From Promethearchaeota archaeon (GTDB taxonomy: Archaea; Asgardarchaeota; Lokiarchaeia; Sigynarchaeales; MK-D1): a DNA stretch of 12,762 bases. A model generated the notes under the pieces. The model saw only the letters and a list, made by a program, of their open reading frames with translations, did not search any database and was not told where the DNA came from. Of this stretch, positions 1 to 6,237 are shown in pieces; position 1 is the stretch's first letter, and every line of letters starts with the position of its first letter. The translations under genes and the position numbers were made by a program. Location: NCBI GenBank assembly GCA_016839865.1, contig JAEOTN010000321.1, positions 1 through 12,762 of the forward strand. Reading direction: 5' to 3'.

Positions 1-429
1 AACAACATAAGCCTGGATATAGACAGAAGACATATATTACGATCTATTTTTGAGGGCGTCGCATTTAATAGCAAATGGTTACTTGACGGAATGGAGGGCG
101 CACTTAAATTCCGATTAGATCCACTAGTTTTTATTGGTGGAGGTGCAACCTCGTCAGTTTGGGCTCAAATATTTGCAAATATTTTAAATCGACAAGTGAA
201 ACGGGCGAAATTGCCACAGGAATCAAATAGCTTAGGAGCAGCATTCATCGCGTTAGTCGCATTAGGATATATGAAATGGGAAGATGTTCCTAATATCGTG
301 GAATATGCTGAAGTTTACACACCTCAAAAAGAATATCTAGATCATTATAACGCGATGTTTAAGGAATTTAAAGGCATTTATGAAAGGAACTACAAAATGT
401 ATCGAAGATTAAACAAGTTCAATCATTAA
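1..429 (+). CDS. FGGY-family carbohydrate kinase, C-terminal fragment (5' end outside window)
   Basis: The frame is open from base 1 to the stop at 427-429 and gives 142 residues, the C-terminal end of a kinase of about 500. The family phosphorylates sugars such as xylulose, gluconate or glycerol with ATP in the cytoplasm. The segment shows the FGGY_C pattern: a helix reading HILRSIFEGVAFNSKWLL (about residues 11-28), the glycine-rich stretch FIGGGATSSVWAQIFANIL (about 44-62), which is the adenosine-binding turn in this family, then the helix with ESNSLGAAFIALVALGY (about 74-90). The overall look is closest to xylulokinase-like members, but the substrate cannot be told without the N-terminal half. 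It converges on the MazG-like gene with one base between the two stop codons. The start and promoter lie outside the window. Confidence 0.88.
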   Translation, partial: NNISLDIDRRHILRSIFEGVAFNSKWLLDGMEGALKFRLDPLVFIGGGATSSVWAQIFANILNRQVKRAKLPQESNSLGAAFIALVALGYMKWEDVPNIVEYAEVYTPQKEYLDHYNAMFKEFKGIYERNYKMYRRLNKFNH

Positions 430-430
430 T

Positions 431-769
431 TCATTTTTCTTTTTTTGAATCAAACCGATGTTTATCCCGCTTTTGATATTTTTTCATAGATTGAGCAATT
501 GCATCATCCAATGAGATGTTGTAAGAATTTGCTATGCAAGTAATAGCAAAGAGTAAATCTCCCAATTCAGTGTCAATGGAGTTCACGGTTTCATCCGATT
601 TTTTCTTCTTAATTGACGTTAGATGCATGATCTCCCTAGATAACTCTCCTAACTCCTCCATTACTGCTGCTAACATCCCTAACGGGGACCAATACCCCCC
701 ATTTTGTTGGATCCAATCATCCACTGCTGTTTGAATTTCTTCAAGCGTTCGTGTCATTATTATTACCAT
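431..769 (-). CDS. MazG-like nucleotide pyrophosphohydrolase
   Basis: A protein of 112 residues, all-alpha, of the MazG/dUTPase-like superfamily. These enzymes hydrolyse (d)NTPs to NMP and pyrophosphate with Mg2+ and clean the nucleotide pool. The metal-binding signature EExxE...ExxD is present: E38, E39 and E42 in VMEELGELSREI, then E68 and D71 in TELGDLLFAI, with the usual spacing of about 25 residues. The length fits a single-domain MazG-like protein rather than the two-domain E. coli MazG. A second ATG at 755-757 (M5, MTRTLEEI) is an equally good start, and neither has a clear ribosome binding site. The gene begins only 10 bases after the NrdD-like stop codon, so the two are probably co-transcribed. 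Its natural substrate is unknown. Confidence 0.85.
   Translation of the reverse strand: MVIIMTRTLEEIQTAVDDWIQQNGGYWSPLGMLAAVMEELGELSREIMHLTSIKKKKSDETVNSIDTELGDLLFAITCIANSYNISLDDAIAQSMKKYQKRDKHRFDSKKEK
434..446 (+). terminator. T-rich termination tract after the kinase gene
   Basis: Two T runs (five and seven) separated by one C lie 5-17 bases after the kinase stop codon. Archaeal RNA polymerase terminates at such U tracts without needing a hairpin. The same bases encode the lysine-rich C-terminus of the convergent MazG-like gene, so the site is embedded in coding sequence. Inferred from base composition only. Confidence 0.45.
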
Positions 770-779
770 CTATTAGTTG

Positions 780-2858
780 TTATAGTGTAAGGCGTTTTCG
801 CTCCTCATATTCTTGTTTCTTTCCAGGATTCCATAGTTCCAAAGGTGCATAATAATTTGTAATCTTAGAGATACGCTTAATTATATGGTCTTTTGGTTCG
901 ACTGGTGGATTTTTATTGAAGTATCCACATTTTGGACAAGAATAGAAATCAAAATTATACGTAAAGGTGTTTGCACCTTGATCAAGCAAGGATAATGTTT
1001 GAGATTTTAAAACATCGATTTTCTCATTTTGGGGTGAATTTGTTAACCAAATTGGCAAGGCTGTATTATTCTGGATAATTTTTGAAGTTTGTGCATGTAT
1101 TTCGGCTCTCTTCAATAACGGAATCTCTCGAGCGTAAGTTCCGTGAGCCGAAGGTGTGTAGTAAACTGCTTCAGTATCTAAGTTACCATTAATAATTGGT
1201 TTTGAATGACTTGGGTAATGAGTTAGGTCTAACAAAGCAAATCGATGAGTAGCAAATTCTGCGGGTTCTTCCCAAACTGTAAAGAACTTGTTGTAAGTTG
1301 TTGTATATTGCTGAGCTCGCTCCTTGAGAAATTGTAAAACTTTCATACCAAACTCCATTGAACTGTTATCTTCGTGGAGATGGGAATTTGTATGCTTTTT
1401 CACCATTTCATCTAAACCTACATACCCGAAGAGTAATGCTTGTCTATCTAAATCTAAAAGTAACTGGCTATCAATTGGTTCATTTAGCAAAGGAAGACGA
1501 TCATTTTTGAGGAGGGTTTCGATGATCTTGTGTTTAACTAATAAGATTTCACGAGATAAATCCATTCGTTCTCCAAGTAATTCTAATGCTTTATCGTCGT
1601 CTCCGTTTGCCTCATAAGCAATTCTTGGAAGATTAATGGATATACTTTGTAATCCACCTAAATTCACATAATTCTTACCCCAATTAAATAAATCAGGTTT
1701 TTCGATGTTATGCAAATATTCAGTTTTATTATCATTTGAAAAAATGGATCCAAGAAATCCTTCCTTGAGCCAAGTATTTTCACTGTTAATGAATACCGGA
1801 GTACCCATTGAGGCTGTTTCAGTAAACAAATTGAACGAAATATCTCGATTCTTTAAATCTTTGGGAGAAATCAGAACTTTATGCTTTGGAAATGCAAATA
1901 ATCGATTACGAGCATCACCTTGAGTGAACACTTTTGATAAAGCATTAAAGAAAAACAAGTTCTCTTTTTCATAATCCTTGTATTTCCCTTGAATATCTCC
2001 TCTTGGACCGACGGCTTCTACATTTTTTAATGATTCAGGAACATGGGGACTACAAATAATCGATGAAATTGGTACGTAAGAACCACGTGAGAGATATTGC
2101 TGATTCAATTCAAACAAAAAGGTTTGAGCTAATTGGGTAATTTCTGACAATGAAAGTTTGCTTAAATAAGGAGCAAGAAATGTGTTGAAGTATAAATAGT
2201 TCTGTTCACCAGAAAACTCCGAATTCACAAATGCTAACCATTTACATGCTTGTAAAACTGCGACCATTGCATTTTTTGCTGGTCCAGACATAGTGAAGCT
2301 TAAATATCCGGTGGGAGGAATACCATATTTTAGTATCATTCTTAAATCCCATGATTGGGAAAAAGGCCTCATGTCAAAATAACGCAATGAATGGATATGG
2401 ATATCTCCAGATAGATGACCACGTGCTTGCTCATTAGAAAGTAATTTTAATAGTGCATATTCCGATGCAATTTGTCCTGCAGCCCACCTATGAATATTCT
2501 CTGGGGCATTATATTCTACTGAACGGGGATTATACGTCGATTGTAGGAGAATTTCGTAGTCAGCAATTGGCATACCAATACGTGTATATTTTTTTCGTGC
2601 GGATTCATAGTGTAACTCGCTTAATGCTGAACACACTAGTTCTCGGATGTGAGGTCCGGATAAGAAACGTATACCAGATGCGATAATACGCCTAACTACC
2701 AGTTCAGTTACTTTTTTTGCATCAACAGGGGGTAATTCAGCTTCTTTTACAATGGATGCTAGGATGCTTTTTGGATTGAACTTTTGCACATCACCCGTAC
2801 TCATGAATACTTCTGGGAGGAGTTTGTGGACATAATCGGAATTTTCTCTATCTGACAT
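780..2858 (-). CDS. NrdD-like anaerobic ribonucleotide reductase homologue lacking the radical residues (probable pseudoenzyme)
   Basis: A protein of 692 residues, full length for archaeal class III ribonucleoside-triphosphate reductase, which makes dNTPs with a glycyl radical. An N-terminal ATP-cone (about 15-95) senses ATP/dATP. The barrel follows, with GDIHIHSLRYF (151-161), MSGPAKNAMVA (190-200), EAVGPRGDIQGKYKDYE (281-297), SISINLPRIAYEA (405-417) and the C-terminal end ELWNPGKKQEYEERKR (674-689). The chemistry-bearing residues are missing. N668 (codon 855-857) sits in ITNYYAPLELWN where active enzymes read TGYYRP. S167 replaces the Cys of the usual RPFCQxWDL. No Cys lies between 269 and 641, the span that should hold the thiyl-radical Cys. 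CPKCGY (641-646) is intact, but the second CxxC that completes the zinc site is gone. No nrdG activase gene is nearby. The fold assignment is firm. Lack of activity is inferred from alignment by eye. Confidence 0.88.
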   Translation of the reverse strand: MSDRENSDYVHKLLPEVFMSTGDVQKFNPKSILASIVKEAELPPVDAKKVTELVVRRIIASGIRFLSGPHIRELVCSALSELHYESARKKYTRIGMPIADYEILLQSTYNPRSVEYNAPENIHRWAAGQIASEYALLKLLSNEQARGHLSGDIHIHSLRYFDMRPFSQSWDLRMILKYGIPPTGYLSFTMSGPAKNAMVAVLQACKWLAFVNSEFSGEQNYLYFNTFLAPYLSKLSLSEITQLAQTFLFELNQQYLSRGSYVPISSIICSPHVPESLKNVEAVGPRGDIQGKYKDYEKENLFFFNALSKVFTQGDARNRLFAFPKHKVLISPKDLKNRDISFNLFTETASMGTPVFINSENTWLKEGFLGSIFSNDNKTEYLHNIEKPDLFNWGKNYVNLGGLQSISINLPRIAYEANGDDDKALELLGERMDLSREILLVKHKIIETLLKNDRLPLLNEPIDSQLLLDLDRQALLFGYVGLDEMVKKHTNSHLHEDNSSMEFGMKVLQFLKERAQQYTTTYNKFFTVWEEPAEFATHRFALLDLTHYPSHSKPIINGNLDTEAVYYTPSAHGTYAREIPLLKRAEIHAQTSKIIQNNTALPIWLTNSPQNEKIDVLKSQTLSLLDQGANTFTYNFDFYSCPKCGYFNKNPPVEPKDHIIKRISKITNYYAPLELWNPGKKQEYEERKRLTL

Positions 2859-2922
2859 GATATCACTTAGCTCTTTGTCTTCTTTGTTTGTTATCTGCGA
2901 AAAGGAAAAAACGTCGGTGATT

Positions 2923-2931
2923 TTAAAAGAA
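2923..2931 (-). promoter_or_regulatory. Probable TATA box for the NrdD-like/MazG-like pair
   Basis: Read on the minus strand the site is TTTTAAAAT-like, the only strong TATA-like element in the 165-base gap between this gene and hisS. It would place transcription start about 40 bases before the ATG at 2858. No strong Shine-Dalgarno sequence precedes the start. Confidence 0.4.
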
Positions 2932-2999
2932 ATGCAGTTTCTAACCGTCTCCTAATAGCAATACTACTCTTTCACATAATCGATATTAAATCTTATGTC

Positions 3000-3010
3000 A
3001 AAGAAGAAAT
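3000..3010 (-). terminator. Pyrimidine-rich terminator after hisS
   Basis: The minus strand reads ATTTCTTCTTT about 14 bases after the hisS stop codon. It is a plausible U-rich archaeal termination tract that would separate the hisS train from the NrdD-like gene. Weak evidence on its own. Confidence 0.3.
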
Positions 3011-3023
3011 AATCGATTAATAT

Positions 3024-4355
3024 CTATACAGTATCAAGAATTTTCTTAACGGAATTGACAATATCTATCAATTTCACTTGGGATTGGGTTCCGTCTCCCA
3101 TATTCTTTAAAGTTATTACCTTTGCATCCAATTCCCGTTGTCCTACGATCAAACAGACTGGTATTCCTTGGGAACTAGCTAGACCAAGTGAGTCTCGAAT
3201 GTTGCGGTCTAAGGAAAAATCACAATTTATGCCTGTATTTCGAAGTTTTGTGATAATAGGGATTAATAAGTCCGCAGATAGTTTCACTGGGACGAGTAAT
3301 ACATCAACAGATGATTGTTTTTGGGTTAATGTAGGATATTTTTCAGGATTTTGCAAGATTTCAGTTAGAATTACATCTACACCAACGGAAATGCCTACAG
3401 CTGGATATTTCTTTCCTCTTCCGATGAAGTTTCCAATGATTTTATCATATCTGCCACCGGCAGCAATGGAACTAGTAATTAGGGATTTCTTAAAAAATGC
3501 TTCAAATACTGGTCCTGTATAAATCTCTAACCCTCGAGCTAGTTCTGGCCGAAATTTCACTTTACTGGCAATTTTCATATCCTTACAATAGGATAAAATG
3601 GTTTTTACTTCATTTAATCCTTCTAAAGCGAGAGGATTCTTGAGAGTTTTCTCGTAAAACTCAATCTTCTTCTGGTTAGAGCCTTTCACATCCAATTTTT
3701 TAAAAATTTCCTCACTAGTTGTAATCCCAATCCCTTTCTCGATTAACTCTTCTTGAACCCCCTTCTCCCCAATCTTCTTCAGCTTATCAATACTTAGAAT
3801 GATTTTAGAAGCAAGAGACTCACTAGTTATTCCGAATTCGCTTAAAATTCCAAACAATAGTTTTCTGCTATTCAGCTCAATAAAAATATCAAATCCTAAT
3901 TTGGATGCAGCGCCTAATACGATAGCAATGCATTCCGCATCATAAATTAAAGAACCAGAACCTACTAAATCTGCATCCAATTGGAAAAATTCGCGATATC
4001 TGCCAACTTTAATGGGACCATCACGGAATACTTTTCCAAATTCATATCGTTTAAACGGTAACTTGAGGCTAGGGTTCATCCCTACGTATCTGCTAAAAGG
4101 AACAGTTAAATCATAACGTAGTGCTAATTCACGATCTCCATTATCTCGAAACACATACATTTCTTTGAGAATTTCAGCACCACCAGCATATTTCGATGCT
4201 AAAATCTCTTGAAATTCGATCATGGGGGTTTCTATTGGATTATATCCATATAGTTCAAACTCCTCGGAAAATGCACGAACTATAGCATTTTGAATTAGTT
4301 TCTCTTTAACATCCAAGTCCCGAGTTCCTTTTAAATTCCGAAGATTTTGGGCCAT
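3024..4355 (-). CDS. hisS: Histidyl-tRNA synthetase (HisRS)
   Basis: A class II aminoacyl-tRNA synthetase that joins histidine to tRNA-His in the cytoplasm, 443 residues from the start chosen here. It has LKGTRDL near the N-terminus (8-14), motif 2 region KRYEFGKVFRDGPIKVGRYR (102-121) with the catalytic Arg, the HisRS-specific LARGLEIYTG (272-281), motif 3 region AAGGRYDKIIG (298-308) with GISVGVDVI (321-329), and a C-terminal anticodon-binding domain (about 350-443). The frame is open to 4433, but the extra 26 residues do not resemble HisRS and would overlap the preceding gene. ATG 4353-4355, preceded closely by GGTAGGA, is therefore preferred. It is the last gene of the train starting at PAN, 29 bases after the small membrane-protein gene. 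Both catalytic and tRNA-binding domains are present, so this is not a HisZ-type paralogue. Confidence 0.95.
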   Translation of the reverse strand: MAQNLRNLKGTRDLDVKEKLIQNAIVRAFSEEFELYGYNPIETPMIEFQEILASKYAGGAEILKEMYVFRDNGDRELALRYDLTVPFSRYVGMNPSLKLPFKRYEFGKVFRDGPIKVGRYREFFQLDADLVGSGSLIYDAECIAIVLGAASKLGFDIFIELNSRKLLFGILSEFGITSESLASKIILSIDKLKKIGEKGVQEELIEKGIGITTSEEIFKKLDVKGSNQKKIEFYEKTLKNPLALEGLNEVKTILSYCKDMKIASKVKFRPELARGLEIYTGPVFEAFFKKSLITSSIAAGGRYDKIIGNFIGRGKKYPAVGISVGVDVILTEILQNPEKYPTLTQKQSSVDVLLVPVKLSADLLIPIITKLRNTGINCDFSLDRNIRDSLGLASSQGIPVCLIVGQRELDAKVITLKNMGDGTQSQVKLIDIVNSVKKILDTV

Positions 4356-4384
4356 TCCTACCACATAATAGAATTGAGTATTTC

Positions 4385-4732
4385 TTATAGTTCGTATAAT
4401 GAAAGAACTGCCATTACAAATACGACTATACAACCTACCATTGCTAAGGAAATGAAATAGCTTATAAACAATTTAGGCTTTCGATCCGGATTCGTCTGTA
4501 TTTGATAACTCAAACCAAAGCTCAATCCAGCCCCAATTATTGCCACGAGACCAATTGCTAGTGTTTTGTTTGAAAGTGCTTGTAATAGTTTTCCGGTGGA
4601 TGCAAGACTGTTAATTACCACATAGAGTAAATCTACAATTAGTACTCCTATAAAAAACCAGGATTGGAATTGTATGATTTTTATGAATCGATCAGATTCT
4701 TTTTCTACGGGTTTTGGGCTTTTTGTTGCCAT
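4385..4732 (-). CDS. Small three-helix membrane protein of unknown function
   Basis: A protein of 115 residues that I do not recognise. A charged cytosolic-looking N-terminus (1-20, rich in Lys, Glu and Asp) is followed by three hydrophobic segments at about 24-43, 57-77 and 88-112. The loop between segments two and three (QTNPDRKPK, 78-86) is basic. There are no cysteine pairs, active-site motifs or signal peptide cleavage site. Its ATG lies 13 bases after the NAC stop codon and is preceded by AAGGAACC, a reasonable ribosome binding site, so it is probably translated from the NAC transcript. The hisS start follows 29 bases later. Its place between NAC and HisRS suggests a housekeeping membrane role, perhaps linked to protein export, but that is guesswork from position. 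Confidence 0.75.
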   Translation of the reverse strand: MATKSPKPVEKESDRFIKIIQFQSWFFIGVLIVDLLYVVINSLASTGKLLQALSNKTLAIGLVAIIGAGLSFGLSYQIQTNPDRKPKLFISYFISLAMVGCIVVFVMAVLSLYEL

Positions 4733-4745
4733 GGTGGTTCCTTTT

Positions 4746-5240
4746 TTATTGTGATTTTAAATACAGAATCGCACGAGCAAGGTCTCCGTCAGATTCCTTG
4801 AGTGCATTTTCAGCTTCTTCTTCTGTAACTCCGGCTTGAGTAGCGACAATTGCAATATCTTCCGTACGAATTCCTCCAACACTAGACATGTCTTCTTCAA
4901 TTTCTTCCTCGTATTCTTCTATTTCTCCGGATTCGTCGTATTCAGCATATTCTCCATCATATGAGGACAACTCATGTTCTACAGGGTCTCCTAATACTTG
5001 ATGTACAGTCATCCCTTGTTGTATAAGTTGCATTACTTGAGGATTTTCAATTACAATTTCTTTATCAGGGCATTGGATAATAACCCTGGTTGCATTGATT
5101 TCATTCATGTTTTCGATTCCCTGCTTCTGAAGCTGACGTCGCATCGCACGAGAACCTGCTGCAGCAGATTTTGTTGAGGGTTTTACCTTCTGCATTTTTT
5201 CCTTTTTCTTTTCCAGTAAGGCTTTAGGTAATTTTGGCAT
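4746..5240 (-). CDS. nac: Nascent polypeptide-associated complex protein (archaeal alpha-NAC)
   Basis: Archaeal NAC is a homodimer that binds the ribosome near the exit tunnel and contacts emerging chains. The 164 residues divide into a basic tail (1-30, nine lysines), the NAC beta-barrel (about 30-88, with GSRAMRRQLQKQGI, RVIIQCPDKEIVIENPQV and MTVHQVLGDP), a strongly acidic linker (about 88-118, dominated by Glu, Asp and Tyr), and a UBA domain (124-163, IRTEDIAIVATQAGVTEEEA and DGDLARAILYL). Archaeal NACs are usually about 110-120 residues, so both the tail and the linker are longer than common. The basic tail may be the ribosome contact, as lysine/arginine-rich tails are in eukaryotic NAC. 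The gene has its own likely TATA box and is followed at 13 bases by the membrane-protein gene. Confidence 0.95.
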   Translation of the reverse strand: MPKLPKALLEKKKEKMQKVKPSTKSAAAGSRAMRRQLQKQGIENMNEINATRVIIQCPDKEIVIENPQVMQLIQQGMTVHQVLGDPVEHELSSYDGEYAEYDESGEIEEYEEEIEEDMSSVGGIRTEDIAIVATQAGVTEEEAENALKESDGDLARAILYLKSQ

Positions 5241-5283
5241 GAATGATCAGTTCGATATATTTCTCAGCGTAGTGTATGCAAAG

Positions 5284-5295
5284 AAAATATAAAGT
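5284..5295 (-). promoter_or_regulatory. TATA box for nac
   Basis: On the minus strand the sequence is ACTTTATATTTT, a good archaeal TATA element. It lies in the 78-base gap between the PUA gene and nac. Transcription would start about 24 bases before the nac ATG. This suggests nac, the membrane protein and hisS can be transcribed separately from the genes upstream. Confidence 0.5.
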
Positions 5296-5318
5296 CCCAT
5301 TAAATTGTTTTGGTAGAT

Positions 5319-5834
5319 TTATCTGATCTTTGGGATTCCTTTACGTACCGCTACTGCCATACCAATAGACAAACCCGCATATGAAGGAGGAATGTTAAGT
5401 TTTCCTACAGCAAGAAGTTCATCTTGTTCATTTACAACCAATACCTCAGAACCAATACGTAGATCTGGATGAATTTCCACGACGTGTTGGGAAAATACGG
5501 ATTTACCTTGCCGAATAAACTCTTCGACTTCGGATAATATTATAACTCGATGGTTAGGAGAGGAAATATGTGAATGAAGTAGTTGACCACCAAGGATGGA
5601 AAGAGTAAACATGCCCGTGGTTGGTTTATAAGATAGTACCCGTTCTTCATTTAGATAAATATATTTTATATTTCCTGTATTACGTGAAAATTCAATTTTA
5701 ATGTTCTCTGCAGTCAGAAACTCCTCGAAGACATCTGTTTCAAATTGAAATCTAAGAATTGAATAGATTTTTTCCAGTATTCGGGATTTCGATTTATTGA
5801 TGTCCAAGTTAAGGCGATTTTTAGGAAGAGGCAT
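5319..5834 (-). CDS. TGT-C2/PUA domain RNA-binding protein
   Basis: A protein of 171 residues matching the C-terminal part of archaeal archaeosine tRNA-guanine transglycosylase but standing alone. A C2-like domain occupies about 20-92 (YLNEERVLSYKPTTGMFTLS, 60-79) and a PUA domain about 95-168. The PUA stretch reads DLRIGSEVLVVNEQDELLAV (124-143), followed by GKLNIPP and GMAVAVRKG (158-166). PUA domains bind structured RNA, often tRNA acceptor arms. No catalytic TGT residues are present, so it is an RNA-binding accessory, not a transglycosylase. Such a PUA gene beside nac is, from memory, a recurring archaeal arrangement. It starts at ATG 5834 behind GGAATATAA and lies 11 bases after the cupin stop codon, so it is probably co-transcribed with it. 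The RNA target is unknown. Confidence 0.82.
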   Translation of the reverse strand: MPLPKNRLNLDINKSKSRILEKIYSILRFQFETDVFEEFLTAENIKIEFSRNTGNIKYIYLNEERVLSYKPTTGMFTLSILGGQLLHSHISSPNHRVIILSEVEEFIRQGKSVFSQHVVEIHPDLRIGSEVLVVNEQDELLAVGKLNIPPSYAGLSIGMAVAVRKGIPKIR

Positions 5835-5845
5835 TTATATTCCAT

Positions 5846-6205
5846 TCATTTTTTTGGTTCATATTCGGGTCGATATGGATAAAACACTTCAATTAATTGA
5901 GTATCTTCTAAAACTTCCGCACCATGCTTCTCTTCAGCTTCAAATATATAACTATCTCCAGGAGTTGCGATAAATTCATTTTCTGGTTGTTCTGATAAGA
6001 AGTGAATTTTCCCCGAGAGGATGTACCCAATTTGCACATTAGGATGGTTATGCAAAGGAATTTTTGCGTCTTTTTCCAATCGGAAGATGCATAGCATGGT
6101 TTGTTCATTATATGCAAGAGTTTGCCTAAAAACACCAGGTAAGGCTTTAAAAGGAGATATATCTTTAAGATTTACGGGATTGTGCGTTTTTATTTTTTCA
6201 TCCAT
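5846..6205 (-). CDS. Single-domain cupin protein
   Basis: A small cupin of 119 residues forming one beta-barrel. Motif 1 is PLHNHPNVQIGYILSGKIHF (50-69), with metal ligands H52 and H54. The usual glutamate ligand is replaced by Q58. Motif 2 is PGDSYIFEAEEKHGAEV (82-98), with H94 as the third histidine. A three-His or three-His/Gln metal site is therefore plausible. Stand-alone cupins include dioxygenases, isomerases, dimethylsulfoniopropionate lyases and ligand sensors, and the sequence does not tell which. The gene lies 32 bases after the pan stop codon and 11 bases before the PUA gene. A T-rich minus-strand stretch at 6226-6236 could be the pan terminator, a TATA element for a nearly leaderless cupin transcript, or both. 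Confidence 0.8.
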   Translation of the reverse strand: MDEKIKTHNPVNLKDISPFKALPGVFRQTLAYNEQTMLCIFRLEKDAKIPLHNHPNVQIGYILSGKIHFLSEQPENEFIATPGDSYIFEAEEKHGAEVLEDTQLIEVFYPYRPEYEPKK

Positions 6206-6225
6206 ACAATGTGTTAACCGTGGAT

Positions 6226-6236
6226 ATAAAAAAAGA
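6226..6236 (-). terminator. U-tract between pan and the cupin gene
   Basis: The minus strand reads CTTTTTTTATA directly after the pan stop codon. A run of seven T is a typical archaeal termination signal. The same bases resemble a TATA box placed about 25 bases before the cupin ATG, so the two readings compete. Confidence 0.35.
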
Positions 6237-6237
6237 A

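Noticed and set aside
780..2858. A frameshift or sequencing-error explanation for the missing NrdD catalytic residues
   Set aside because: The frame is continuous, the surrounding motifs stay aligned, and several separate sites are lost. A single error could not produce this.
2977..3017. Repeated ATAATCGAT between the NrdD-like gene and hisS
   Set aside because: Nine-base AT-rich repeats occur easily by chance here. They are not positioned at a promoter I can support.
3055..3522. A 155-codon plus-strand open frame inside hisS
   Set aside because: It is the antisense of a well-conserved HisRS C-terminal region. The composition looks like a shadow frame and there is no family resemblance.
4356..4433. 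A 26-residue N-terminal extension of HisRS
   Set aside because: The extension is unlike HisRS, overlaps the upstream membrane-protein gene by 49 bases, and lacks a good ribosome binding site. The start at 4355 gives a normal N-terminus.
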